Shown here: positions 17,243 to 25,376 of the stretch, one piece after another | Numbering within the stretch: the stretch's first letter is position 1 | Layout: each line of letters begins with the position of its first letter | NCBI GenBank assembly: GCA_903924715.1 | Contig: CAIYCP010000321.1 | Location: forward strand, 1 to 54,663 | Source: an uncultured beta proteobacterium | GTDB lineage: Bacteria > Pseudomonadota > Gammaproteobacteria > Burkholderiales > Burkholderiaceae_B | DNA length: 54,663 bases | Direction of reading: 5' to 3' | The notes under the pieces: generated by a model | The model's input: only the letters and a program-made list of their open reading frames with translations | The model's database searches: none | What the model was told of the DNA's origin: nothing | Translations under genes and position numbers: made by a program

Positions 17243-17431
17243 ATGGACAAATATGACGAAGCAATCGAGTTCTTAAAGGCGGTTGAGCCGGGGAGCTATT
17301 ACGACCAATGCGCGGCGCTGATGGAAGAGCTGCTAGCTCGCGTTCACGAGCTCGAAAACCCAACCAAGAAAGTAGCGCTTCACAAAGCATTTCAAGGCCG
17401 CCAAGGCGGTTGGTCGCATTTAAATAAGTAA
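17243..17431 (+). CDS. Small plus-strand gene inside the minus-strand late region (62 aa)
   Basis: Reads against its neighbours. It lies exactly between the start of the portal gene and the stop of the 955-aa gene, ending one base before the latter. The product is acidic and helical (MDKYDEAIEFLKAVEPG, then AALMEELLARVHELEN), a protein-like composition. The antisense frame in the same gap reads like a shadow. Upstream lies the element shared with the repressor region at 37 kb, and both genes start ATGGA(C/T)AA. Its ribosome site is weak. It may be expressed independently of the late genes. The family is not recognised. Confidence 0.6.
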   Translation: MDKYDEAIEFLKAVEPGSYYDQCAALMEELLARVHELENPTKKVALHKAFQGRQGGWSHLNK

Positions 17432-20299
17432 TCATTTCTTGTCGCCCGCCATCGAGCTTGCACTGTAGCCAAGCGCTGCAAGTGCGGCCGCCGGTGTCGC
17501 ACCCTTGCGGATGAGCTCAACTGCACGAGGCCAATCGGCCTCACTAAAGAACTGCCGCGTCTTCTGAATGTCGCCACGCGTGCCACCAAGCAACGAGTCG
17601 CGTAATGCCTGCTCACGGATAACCGCCCTGACCGCCTCTGACTCGCTGATGTTTTGCGCGACCCTTGGGGGCAACTTCGCAAACTCGCTCAGCATGTCCA
17701 TTGTCGCCTCGCCGCTGAAAGGCTGCGTGGTCTCTGGACCTTCTTTGCCGCGCTTACCAACGCCTGGCACGTAGCCAGTGCTGGTTACCGCTTTAACTTG
17801 CTCTGCCGGGTAGATGTCGTTTATTTGCTGCTTGACCTTCTTGGTGAAAATCTTATTGAAGTCTTGAGCGCTCATGCTCGGATCAAACGGGAATATGGAG
17901 ATGCCGCGGTTAGTGGCCGTGATCCCAATATCCTTGTTGTGCTTTTCCAACACCTTGGCTATCTGAGCCAATTGATCGGAGGTTGGGGTTATGCCCGCGG
18001 TCGGATCCTGTAACGCGTCTGGGTTTCGGCCTCGGGTGTCTAGCAAGAACGAGTTCTTACCCTTAACGCCTTGCATCGTGTTGGGCAGGTTAAAGGCACC
18101 GGCCTCTTGGGCGCTGTTCAGTGAGCGGAACTGTTCGACGGCCTGCGCGACCTGTTGCGAAAGCGGAGAGATCCTGCCGCCGCCACCACCTGTGGGAAAG
18201 TCCATCAGGGGGCGGGCGATGGTCATTGGGTTTGCCTCAACGCCACCGAGCTGATTCGTATAGACGCCTTGCGAAGATGTTGATGGCAGTTGGCGGTAGC
18301 CCAGTGCGCTGTAGAGCACGTCTCGGTTACCTTCGCCCACGCCCGGCAACGCGCCAGACTCGGGCACTGGCCGATCCCATCTGCCGGTCGCGCCGTACGC
18401 CAACTTCTCTTCAGGCGACATGTTGAGCACCTGCGCAACGTGCTCGAGCGACGCGCCAGGCACCGCTTCGTGCGTGGCCGACAGCGCGTGCTTGTACATG
18501 TAATCGCGTGAGGTATTGTTCGCGTCAATCAAAGACTGCTTGATACCCTCGAGCTCGTCGCCCTTGTAGCGGCCTTTCTTGCCGCGTGCGTGAAAGTCTT
18601 GTGCCTTACCGTAAACCCAGGGCACCTCTTGGATGTGAGGGCCAGCCCAGTCGGTGCGGCCACCCACGCCTGCGAGGTTTGCGCGATCGACTTGGAGCGC
18701 CGTCTCGGCATCCATAAACGGATGCATGGTCGTTGACACGCCAGCCTTCCACGGGTTGCCCTGCGGGTCGGTATACCCCATGCCCTGCGCACGGCGGAAA
18801 TCATTCACGCCAAACAGGCCTTCGTTAGGGATGCGCGGATCGTTCTTGTTTGCGTACTCGCCGATCTTAAAGCCTAGCTTAGCGGCGCGGTCTTCTGCAA
18901 CGGCGTTATCGAGCGTGCGCATGCCTGCACCGCGGTAGGCCATCGCGGGCTCGCCTGCCACCCGGCTGTTCAAGTGCTTAAGCGCGAACGCCAACTCAGA
19001 CTCTGGGCTCACGCCCGCTGAGTAAACGCCATGCTGCTCGAGCACGCGGTTTAATTGGTATGGCTCGGTAGTCGAACCAATGCCCTGCTTGGCGCGATCG
19101 TACCAGGTGCCTAAGCGGGTCGGGTCAGCGAGGCGCACGGCCTCGACCGAGTCAATAAAGTCTTTGTCGATCCCACGACGCATGGCACCCAGGCCTTGGG
19201 GGCTGGTGACCGTTCGCGGCGCTCCGATGTAGCCTGATTCGGTGGGCTTTAAGTGCTGTCCGGTCTGGGCGGCTTTGATCACCGCGGCGTCGCCCTTCTG
19301 GTCGGCCATCGTGCGGTAGAAGTCGGCCGGCACCGCACCGCGGTTCGTGCCCTTGGTTTTGGGGGCGGGTGCAGCGACAGGCGCGACTAAGCCTGCGTCG
19401 GCTGCATCGGCCGCCTCGGCCTCAGCCAGGTTGGCCTTCTCGACCTTCTTGGTTCTGGCTGCTTCTTGAATATGCTTTTGACCGAACTTGTCGATCACGG
19501 CCTGCTCTTCTGGCGTGCGCACGGGTTCCACAACTTCTTCGACGGCTTTGGGTGCACGCTTAGGCTTAGGCGTGACGTCTTTGATCGACAGGCCTGGTTG
19601 CGGGATCATGCCCGCGTCGTACAGCTCGCGCACCATGTCATCGACCTTGGTGGCGTAAGGCGCGGCCGCCTTAACGCCGACCCCGGCGAGCTTTTTAGCG
19701 CCACCGAGAACGGGCGCTGCGAACTGGGCAATGTCGAGCACTCGCGGGTCAAGGCGCAGCGTCTCACCGCTGCCGATGAACGGGCTCGCACGGTAGGGCT
19801 GCTCTTCGGTGATGTCGCGGCTCGTCTTCGTGTAGTCTTGCAGCGCGGTGCCGGCGCTTTTAAGGGGCGCGGCCAACAGGGCTTCGGCCAAAAAGTTATG
19901 CACGGGGTGCGTCTTTGAGATGGGCTCGAGCGCCTCGGTGATGAACTTGCCGGCCTTGTCCATGTAACCGCCAAACGTGCCGACGGCGCTCTGCGTGCGC
20001 GACTGTGGCGTGGCCTGGATGACCGGGCTATCGCGGTGCTGTGCGCGACCGAGCTCGTACAGCATCTGATCAAGCGACACTTCGCCGCCCTCGTCGAAGT
20101 GCATGCCGCCGTGGTTCATACCGATGCTGTGCCGGTACTCGGCGAAGGGGATCTGAGCGGTATTGAAGACAGGCCTGCCGTCGAGGATACCGCCATCGGC
20201 CATGCGCACAGCGCCGCCCCCGCGGTAGCTCGAGTCTTGCATGAGCGCGTAGCGCATAGCCTCGGGGTCTTGGATCGTGTAATCGAGTGGATTTGTCAT
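17432..20299 (-). CDS. Large virion-associated protein between terminase and portal (955 aa), function unknown
   Basis: The N-terminus carries repeated GG motifs (YRGGGAVRMADGG, HFDEGGEVSLDQ; residues 25-80). A Pro/Ala/Lys-rich linker follows (about residues 240-320). A folded domain comes next (about 340-600) with LGTWYDRAKQG, GVSPESELAFALKHLN and KAGVSTTMHPFMDAETALQ. The C-terminus is a mixed helical region ending in a basic helical tail. The middle domain reminds me of DUF7178-type domains of phage polyvalent proteins that are delivered with the DNA, but this is a weak resemblance. The placement and GG motifs suggest a virion or ejected protein. Confidence 0.5.
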   Translation of the reverse strand: MTNPLDYTIQDPEAMRYALMQDSSYRGGGAVRMADGGILDGRPVFNTAQIPFAEYRHSIGMNHGGMHFDEGGEVSLDQMLYELGRAQHRDSPVIQATPQSRTQSAVGTFGGYMDKAGKFITEALEPISKTHPVHNFLAEALLAAPLKSAGTALQDYTKTSRDITEEQPYRASPFIGSGETLRLDPRVLDIAQFAAPVLGGAKKLAGVGVKAAAPYATKVDDMVRELYDAGMIPQPGLSIKDVTPKPKRAPKAVEEVVEPVRTPEEQAVIDKFGQKHIQEAARTKKVEKANLAEAEAADAADAGLVAPVAAPAPKTKGTNRGAVPADFYRTMADQKGDAAVIKAAQTGQHLKPTESGYIGAPRTVTSPQGLGAMRRGIDKDFIDSVEAVRLADPTRLGTWYDRAKQGIGSTTEPYQLNRVLEQHGVYSAGVSPESELAFALKHLNSRVAGEPAMAYRGAGMRTLDNAVAEDRAAKLGFKIGEYANKNDPRIPNEGLFGVNDFRRAQGMGYTDPQGNPWKAGVSTTMHPFMDAETALQVDRANLAGVGGRTDWAGPHIQEVPWVYGKAQDFHARGKKGRYKGDELEGIKQSLIDANNTSRDYMYKHALSATHEAVPGASLEHVAQVLNMSPEEKLAYGATGRWDRPVPESGALPGVGEGNRDVLYSALGYRQLPSTSSQGVYTNQLGGVEANPMTIARPLMDFPTGGGGGRISPLSQQVAQAVEQFRSLNSAQEAGAFNLPNTMQGVKGKNSFLLDTRGRNPDALQDPTAGITPTSDQLAQIAKVLEKHNKDIGITATNRGISIFPFDPSMSAQDFNKIFTKKVKQQINDIYPAEQVKAVTSTGYVPGVGKRGKEGPETTQPFSGEATMDMLSEFAKLPPRVAQNISESEAVRAVIREQALRDSLLGGTRGDIQKTRQFFSEADWPRAVELIRKGATPAAALAALGYSASSMAGDKK

Positions 20300-20302
20300 A
20301 GA

Positions 20303-21697
20303 TCACATCGCATAGGGATTCTCACGGCGGATCCGTCGATCCTCGTCATACTCGTCATCATAATGCACAACCGGGTCAATTTCAATGAAGTTCATGTCGC
20401 GCAGCACGCGCAGGGCTTGGCTAAGCGCGTCGCAGTAGTCGTCGTGCTTGGCGTTGGGGAAGCTGCATACCTGGGTGACAAAGGGGCTGAGCCATCGTCT
20501 TGGCTTGCCGGGTCTGTCTTCTGACTCGGGCAGGTAAACGCGCCCGCGCATGATGAGCGGGGCGACCAGGTTCAGGCGCATGGTCTTGTCGGCACGCCCT
20601 GGGTTGTAGGAGCGCACTGGCAAGTTGGCGCGTTGCAGGTCTTGGATGAGCGAGATGCCCGCGGACTTGTCCTCGATCAGGATGAGATCGACTTTCTTGC
20701 CGTTGCCGAACTCGTTCTCGTCGCCGTAAATGCTGGTCGCCTCTTCGATGACCTTGGGGCGCAGGTCAGGGTAGAGCATGTGCTCCGACCAGGCGTCGAT
20801 CACCATCGCGGACATGGCCTTGTCGGGCGACGGGCGAAAGATCCCGAGCACCACGCAGGCGGTCGGGTCGTTGGAGGTCTTGTCCGAGGTGGCGCAGTCG
20901 TATGACTGGACGACGTACTCGAACTGAGGCAAAGGCTTGGCGGCCGGCCAGAGCTTGAACCAGCTCTCGCTGACGATACCGCCCTCGAGCTCAGAGATCA
21001 GCTCGGCGTACAACTCTTGGCGGCCGAGCGTGGTGCCGTCAAACTGCGCGAGCTCGTCGATGAATGACTTGGCGAGGTTATCGGCGTTCTCGAAGGTCGA
21101 GCCCGTGGTCATGATCGTCGAGCTGTCCTCGTCTTCGGCCTCGTCCACCAACTGGCGCACCAAGTCGATGGGCTTAGGGGTCGTGGTCACGATCGCCTTG
21201 GGGTTCTGACCAAGCCGTAAGCCAAACTTCATCATCGACCACGCCTCGTCGGGGTACTGCCAGGCGGCCGCCTCATCGCACCAGACGATGTGATGTTGTG
21301 GGCCACGTAACCGGCTAGGTTCTTCTGCCGAGAACCCCCTAATTATGCTGCCGTTCTTGAGCGTGACCTCAAGTAATGATTTGTTGTATCCGGATATGAT
21401 TGAAGGCGGGAGCACCGCCATCAAGCCAGACTCGCCCTCGAGGCACACGGCGCGGACGTCGTTTGTGGTGGGGGCGATGATCCCGCAGCGGGTGTTGGGG
21501 TTTGTGGCCGCGTACCAACCGAGCGCCTGGGCACCAGTCTTGGTCTTACCCCAACCGCGACCGGCCAAGATGAGCCAAGTCGTCCACCAATCGCCATCGG
21601 GCATAATTTGTTTGGGGCGTGCGGTATCAAACCAAGACTCACGCCAGTCGAGCATGACGAGCTCTTCAATGCTGAGCTCGACCAGCTCTTCAGCCAT
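20303..21697 (-). CDS. Terminase large subunit (TerL)
   Basis: A DNA-packaging ATPase-nuclease. With the start at ATG 21697 (464 residues; an upstream in-frame start at 21727 would lie deeper in TerS) the visible motifs are: Walker A GRGWGKT at about 46-52, Walker B HIVWCDE ending at 141-142, a nuclease aspartate in YDCATSDKTSNDPTA (D267), a second acidic site LILIEDKSAG (about 342-343) and the C-terminal KHDDYCDA (about 418-424). All active-site groups are present. The start overlaps TerS by 8 bases. The sequence suggests a headful-type packaging enzyme but does not prove it. Confidence 0.9.
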   Translation of the reverse strand: MAEELVELSIEELVMLDWRESWFDTARPKQIMPDGDWWTTWLILAGRGWGKTKTGAQALGWYAATNPNTRCGIIAPTTNDVRAVCLEGESGLMAVLPPSIISGYNKSLLEVTLKNGSIIRGFSAEEPSRLRGPQHHIVWCDEAAAWQYPDEAWSMMKFGLRLGQNPKAIVTTTPKPIDLVRQLVDEAEDEDSSTIMTTGSTFENADNLAKSFIDELAQFDGTTLGRQELYAELISELEGGIVSESWFKLWPAAKPLPQFEYVVQSYDCATSDKTSNDPTACVVLGIFRPSPDKAMSAMVIDAWSEHMLYPDLRPKVIEEATSIYGDENEFGNGKKVDLILIEDKSAGISLIQDLQRANLPVRSYNPGRADKTMRLNLVAPLIMRGRVYLPESEDRPGKPRRWLSPFVTQVCSFPNAKHDDYCDALSQALRVLRDMNFIEIDPVVHYDDEYDEDRRIRRENPYAM

Positions 21698-22019
21698 CTT
21701 TGAGCCGTCGGGCTGCAATCTTCTCAATTAGAGATACGCGCATCTCGACAGGGCCGCCCCCGTCGCCAACGTGCTCAGTGCGAGCCAACTTAGGGATGTG
21801 GTACTCGCTGACCTGCAGCACTAATTCAATGGCAACCTTCGGTCCATGCTTAGGATCGACAGCGACCTGCTCAAGCCACTCCTGCATGCGGTGGGCATTC
21901 CCATCCACGAAGGCCGCGAAAGCCTCCCTGGCGAGCGTTGTGGCCTTGTTAGGCACGCCCACGGCACGGCCGCCCGTTTTCGGTCTACTTTTTTCTACTT
22001 TAGATTTTGAGTTATCCAT
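21690..22019 (-). CDS. Terminase small subunit (TerS)
   Basis: 109 residues from ATG 22019 (an upstream TTG at 22025 is possible). The N-terminus is Lys/Ser/Arg-rich, followed by GRAVGVPNKATTLAREAF, a motif typical of small terminases that begins the DNA-binding helical part. The central helices (DGNAHRMQEWLEQVA, GPKVAIELVLQVSEY) would form the oligomerisation core. It lies directly before TerL with an 8-base overlap. It is the first gene of the late arc, next to the divergent early promoter. Pac-site recognition is the family role. Confidence 0.8.
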   Translation of the reverse strand: MDNSKSKVEKSRPKTGGRAVGVPNKATTLAREAFAAFVDGNAHRMQEWLEQVAVDPKHGPKVAIELVLQVSEYHIPKLARTEHVGDGGGPVEMRVSLIEKIAARRLKDG

Positions 22020-22066
22020 TTTCAAATTGTATCAAAATCACACTAAAAACAACATTTTTATCAAAA

Positions 22067-22083
22067 CTAGGGAAAACCCCTAG
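22067..22083. promoter_or_regulatory. Hairpin/operator-like inverted repeat between early and late arcs
   Basis: CTAGGG-AAAAC-CCCTAG lies in the 160-bp divergent region between TerS and the first early gene. An extended -10-like sequence for the minus strand (TGATACAAT, 22026-22034) lies close to the TerS start. The assignment is tentative. Confidence 0.35.
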
Positions 22084-22106
22084 AAAATAATTGATAGATT
22101 GTATTG

Positions 22107-22136
22107 AATCGTGTGAAATCGTGTTACTATTTGTTT
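22107..22136 (+). promoter_or_regulatory. Early promoter 1 with repeated AATCGTGT
   Basis: AATCGTGT occurs twice with a 10-base period (22107-22114, 22117-22124). The second copy runs into an extended -10-like TGTTACTAT (-10 at 22125-22130). The 17-base sequence ending here (22120-22136) matches 31157-31173 except for one base. Both sites are followed by a GACCGGAGC ribosome site. The -35 is weak, so an activator or an extended -10 mechanism is likely. Confidence 0.55.
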
Positions 22137-22180
22137 GTGGGCGAACCACACCAACCAGATAAACTGACCGGAGCAAGAAA

Positions 22181-22363
22181 ATGAAAGCAAACGATATTGT
22201 AAAAATCAAACCCGAATACTGCGACGCAGGCGAGTCTGGTTTTACTTACCAGGTGGTTAAGGTTTACGAAGAGAACGATTCGGTTGTTTTAAAAGACACT
22301 GACGGCGATAACGCTCTTGAGTTGCACATCCCAACTTGGATGATCGTAGGAGAATTAGTATGA
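22181..22363 (+). CDS. Small early protein, SH3-like beta composition (60 aa)
   Basis: First gene of the early plus-strand operon, with ribosome site CCGGAG 7 bases from the ATG. The sequence alternates short beta strands (DIVKIKPEYC, TYQVVKVYEEND, SVVLKDTDGD), the pattern of a small barrel. Its last codons overlap the next ATG (ATGA). I do not recognise the family. It may be an early host-directed or regulatory protein, from position only. Confidence 0.65.
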   Translation: MKANDIVKIKPEYCDAGESGFTYQVVKVYEENDSVVLKDTDGDNALELHIPTWMIVGELV

Positions 22364-22587
22364 GCTGGGCAAAATCAAACACAACCAAGCATTCCTGCGG
22401 CGGCGTGGTCTTTGGCAAGAAGACAAAGGGCTGCCCACGCTGCGACGAACTCTTGGCCGGTGCCACACCAACCAAGTGGGGCTCAACGATCGCTCGAGAG
22501 CGTGAAGAGGCATTCTTAAAGGCCTTGCGTAGCCACAACTGCAAGTCGCATGGCTGCCTGAGTATCTGTGTTGCTTTTGATAATTAA
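22360..22587 (+). CDS. Small zinc-ribbon-like protein (75 aa)
   Basis: Start at ATG 22360, which overlaps the previous stop (ATGA) and has AGGAG 7 bases upstream; a longer in-frame start at 22336 lacks these. The motif KHSCGGVVFGKKTKGCPRCDEL (written in two parts: KHSCGGVVFG and KTKGCPRCDEL) is a Cys/His cluster around residues 11-31. It is familiar from small proteins of proteobacterial phages. A further cysteine pair lies near the C-terminus. Zinc binding is inferred; the role is unknown. Confidence 0.7.
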   Translation: MSWAKSNTTKHSCGGVVFGKKTKGCPRCDELLAGATPTKWGSTIAREREEAFLKALRSHNCKSHGCLSICVAFDN

Positions 22588-22613
22588 TCCTATAACAAAC
22601 CAAAGGAAATGCC

Positions 22614-22802
22614 ATGACAAAATCACAGTTATTCACGCGCTTAGTAAAGTGCAAAGTTCAAGCCAAGAAACATTACGATGAGTACGTTCTTCGGAAGCAC
22701 ATTTTTAATGAGCCTGTACAGGCCGCTGTTCAACTTCAAAAACACGATGACTTGCTTGCTGAAGCTGAAATCTGCAAACTTGTTTTGCAATCTGATTATT
22801 AA
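22614..22802 (+). CDS. Small helical early protein (62 aa)
   Basis: Preceded by an AGGAA ribosome site 6 bases from the ATG. The product is a lysine-rich helical protein (QLFTRLVKCKVQAKKHYDEY, then helices with QLQKHDDLLAEAEIC). It is the last gene of the first early operon, followed within 30 bases by a strong terminator. No family is recognised. Confidence 0.6.
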   Translation: MTKSQLFTRLVKCKVQAKKHYDEYVLRKHIFNEPVQAAVQLQKHDDLLAEAEICKLVLQSDY

Positions 22803-22831
22803 TCTCAATAAATAAAAATACCAAAAAAAAT

Positions 22832-22855
22832 AACCCCCATCTCTGGGGGTTTTTT
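22832..22855. terminator. Bidirectional Rho-independent terminator between convergent operons
   Basis: A 7-bp stem AACCCCC/GGGGGTT (22832-22838 with 22845-22851), a 6-base loop and a T-run on the plus strand. An A-run upstream (22823-22830) serves the minus strand. It separates the first early plus-strand operon from the minus-strand primase gene. Confidence 0.88.
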
Positions 22856-22867
22856 CATGGCTAGGTG

Positions 22868-23051
22868 CGGAACTTCTACCGGAACTTTGTGATTTTTTAT
22901 TTTTACTCTAAAACCCCAAAAACCACCGCAGCATGGCCATCGGAACTTTTGGACGCGTCGCAAGGCTAGCGTACCAACTGATAGTTCCGCTGTCAAGCCC
23001 TTTGCCCAAGCGGAACTTTTTCAATAGTTCCGGAACAGTTCCACCAGTTCC
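22868..23051. repeat. Cluster of GGAACT/AGTTCC elements, candidate origin or iteron array
   Basis: About 185 bp of non-coding DNA between the terminator and the primase stop carries at least eight GGAACT hexamers or complements. They start at about 22869, 22881, 22942, 22983, 23012, 23026, 23037 and 23046. Several are in the longer form CGGAACTTT, and GGAACAGTTCC (23032-23042) is a palindrome. The last three are spaced about one helical turn apart. The clustering beside the primase-helicase gene suggests an origin or binding-site array. Confidence 0.5.
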
Positions 23052-23061
23052 ACTAAGTATT

Positions 23062-25077
23062 TCAACCATTCTTTTCAACCATCCAAGCGCTTGCGATGAC
23101 CTCATTTTTAATTGCCCAACCTTGCTCTAAAACGACTAAAACATCAGCATTTACAAGGCCTCCGATGAATTTGTCGTTGCTGGATTGGCAGTACTTATTT
23201 GCGCTTGCCGCACTCAATCCGTCGTTCTCAATGAGGAACTCAAGCATCGCCTCGCGGGTTACAAACGGCATATTTTCGTGCATCTGACAGTGGTTTTTAA
23301 ACCACGATCTTTTAAATCTTTTTAAACTTTCGTCAACTTTTGTGTCTTTTTTGACACTTTCGACGGGTTCAACGAGCTCGACGACCGCAGTGGTCACGGG
23401 CTGCCCATCCTCATCAAACCAACCAGGTATCTGCACGCCGATCAACTTGGCATAGACCGTGGCGGCCAACTCCGAGTCCTTTGACTTGCGCTGCACGATC
23501 TCGATCGGACGTCCATCGACGGTGGGCACTACGCTGATCTCGATATCCAGTGCGCCCTTCCAAGCTGACGACCCGCGGGCTCGGTGCTGCGCCTCTTCCG
23601 AGACACCTGTGTGGTGCACGAGGATGACCGAGCAGTCGAACTCCTTCATGAGCCTGGCGCAGGCGTCCAACATGGTCTTGGCATCCTGGGCGCTGTTTTC
23701 GTCGCCTAGCAGGTGCCTGTGCATGGTGTCTACGGCGATCAGGCTTGGCCGCACGCCTAGCGCACGGATAGCCTCGGCGACCTTGTTATAGCCCTCTGGG
23801 GTGTTTAGGTCTACGCCCTCGGGGCTAATCCACATCTCTAGGTGTTGGACGTTGTGGTGGTGCTTCCAACCGGCAATCCTGCCCTTGAGCCCGTGATGCC
23901 CCTCGCCTGCTAGGTAGACAACCGGTACGTTCTTAACGTTCTTGTTGTTCCACTGGGTGATGGTGGACGCGATGCGCAGGATCCAGTCTAGAGTGATGAA
24001 GGTCTTGCCCCCACCTGAGGGACCATGAATCATGATGAGCGCGTTGGCTTGAATCCAGTCGCGAATGAGCCACTTTAGGGGGGCGGGCTGAGAGGAGAAG
24101 TTATCTGCCCCCATGAGCCACTCTTGCAGGGTGGGGGCGAGTAAGAAAGCTAGGTCACCGCCTGCGAGCACGAAGTCGTTCACATCAGACTCGGTGGGGC
24201 TCACCACAAACCGTGCGCCGTGCTTGGCGCAGGCCTGCTCGGCATACTTTTGGCCAACCCCTGACTTATCAAAATCAGCCACGATAACGATCTCTTGTTG
24301 GGTGCCAAGCATTGCGCGCAGTGCACCGAGTACAGGCACGAGGTTGCTTGCGCTATAGGCGATGGCGCACGGCCGGCCGGTCGCCTCGTGGATGGTGGCC
24401 GCGGTCGCGAACCCCTCGGCCATGTAGACCACGCCTGGCTCGTCTGTGGTGCCGAGTTGCCAAAAGCAGCCGCCAGTCGCCCCGCCCATGTGGTAGAGCT
24501 TGCCGCCCTCGCTGTCTATGTACTGCAGGCTTGATAAAACGCCCTCAGAGTCAAAGAGGGGAACGACTAAGCGCCCGTCGCCGGTGACCCGTGCACCATT
24601 GGGGTTGATGTTCTTGCGTTTTAAATACGGGTGATCTTGGGATGCCGCCATGCAGCTTGACCAGATGATCTCAACCGTGTCGGCCGCGGTCTCGTGCTGT
24701 TTGGCACGCTCGGCGTCTCGTAAGACCCGCGCCTCGGCCATACGCCGGGTGAGCGCCATCTCTTCTGTTGCCGTTAACTTTCGATTAACAACGGCACGCC
24801 AGTTATGGTCTACACCAGCACGCCAACAACCAAACTTTCCTGCTGCAACCTCGCCATCAAAGGCGATGTACCAACCTGTCTTGTCTCCCGCCGCCTTGCC
24901 GCCCTTTTGGCCTGACCTGAACCGGTGAATCTTGCCATCAAAGTACAGGGTGTCGGGTGCCGTGAACCCTGCGTTAATCATTGCCTCTCTTAACTGTGAC
25001 TCTGGTGAGGCTATAGGTGTTTGATCTATTGGGGGCGGTACGAACGCGCCACCAAAGATGTGAGAAAGATTAGCCAT
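23062..25077 (-). CDS. TOPRIM primase fused to RepA/DnaB-like helicase (671 aa)
   Basis: Start at ATG 25077 (MANLSHIFGG), overlapping the HTH gene by 8 bases; an upstream ATG at 25104 is less likely. The N-terminal part (residues 40-100) is primase-associated. TOPRIM lies at about 215-285, with VVYMAEGF (Glu near 221) and VIVADFDKSG (Asp near 268/270). An AAA/RecA-like helicase follows, with Walker A HGPSGGGKT at about 351-359 and Walker B SLIAVDT (Asp near 450), then VILVHHTG. It primes and unwinds at the phage origin, probably with the host polymerase, since none is encoded here. It is transcribed opposite to the other replication genes. Confidence 0.85.
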   Translation of the reverse strand: MANLSHIFGGAFVPPPIDQTPIASPESQLREAMINAGFTAPDTLYFDGKIHRFRSGQKGGKAAGDKTGWYIAFDGEVAAGKFGCWRAGVDHNWRAVVNRKLTATEEMALTRRMAEARVLRDAERAKQHETAADTVEIIWSSCMAASQDHPYLKRKNINPNGARVTGDGRLVVPLFDSEGVLSSLQYIDSEGGKLYHMGGATGGCFWQLGTTDEPGVVYMAEGFATAATIHEATGRPCAIAYSASNLVPVLGALRAMLGTQQEIVIVADFDKSGVGQKYAEQACAKHGARFVVSPTESDVNDFVLAGGDLAFLLAPTLQEWLMGADNFSSQPAPLKWLIRDWIQANALIMIHGPSGGGKTFITLDWILRIASTITQWNNKNVKNVPVVYLAGEGHHGLKGRIAGWKHHHNVQHLEMWISPEGVDLNTPEGYNKVAEAIRALGVRPSLIAVDTMHRHLLGDENSAQDAKTMLDACARLMKEFDCSVILVHHTGVSEEAQHRARGSSAWKGALDIEISVVPTVDGRPIEIVQRKSKDSELAATVYAKLIGVQIPGWFDEDGQPVTTAVVELVEPVESVKKDTKVDESLKRFKRSWFKNHCQMHENMPFVTREAMLEFLIENDGLSAASANKYCQSSNDKFIGGLVNADVLVVLEQGWAIKNEVIASAWMVEKNG

Positions 25078-25252
25078 GTGTGCGCCACTCTGAGAGGTAA
25101 TCATTAAGTGACTTAAAGACTTTATATGTCGGGTTGCAAAGAGGATTGTCGCGCACCTCTCGCAGTGTATTGGCGTGTAGCCCAGTCGCCTGCGCCACCA
25201 CTGGCAATCGTCGATCTTTTAAACGGCTACGAATTTCATCTAGCGTGAGCAT
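25070..25252 (-). CDS. Small helix-turn-helix regulator (60 aa)
   Basis: A compact helical protein with LTLDEIRSRLKDRR, then a recognition-type turn VVAQATGLHANTLREVRD, and a C-terminal helix SLNDYLSEW. It belongs to a widespread family of tiny phage/prophage HTH proteins. It is divergent from the Sak4 operon, and the intervening 125 bp holds a strong promoter and a direct repeat. It overlaps the primase gene by 8 bases, so the two are co-transcribed. It probably controls the replication switch; repression or activation is not known. Confidence 0.75.
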   Translation of the reverse strand: MLTLDEIRSRLKDRRLPVVAQATGLHANTLREVRDNPLCNPTYKVFKSLNDYLSEWRTHG

Positions 25253-25277
25253 AATTACACCTCATTCAGTTTATTTC

Positions 25278-25318
25278 ACAATATACAGTTGACAATATAC
25301 TTTTATTTGTGGAATAAT
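25278..25318 (+). promoter_or_regulatory. Sigma70-type early promoter with direct-repeat operator
   Basis: TTGACA at 25289-25294 and AATAAT at 25313-25318 (spacer 18; GAATAA gives 17). ACAATATAC occurs twice (25278-25286 and 25292-25300), 14 bases apart. The two copies flank and overlap the -35. The divergent HTH gene at 25252 is the obvious candidate to bind it. Confidence 0.7.
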
Positions 25319-25376
25319 TCAACCAATCGCTCAACAGATTGTCTGATCGGCGGGATAACAACATAGGAGAGCCATC

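Noticed and set aside
17190..17435. 81-codon minus-strand frame in the portal/955-aa gap
   Set aside because: It is antisense to the 62-aa plus-strand gene that fills the gap; its composition is Arg/Leu/Pro-rich and it shows no start signal.
22805..23105. Two overlapping minus-strand frames behind the primase
   Set aside because: They run through the terminator and the GGAACT repeats, have no ribosome site, and their peptides only reflect the repeats.
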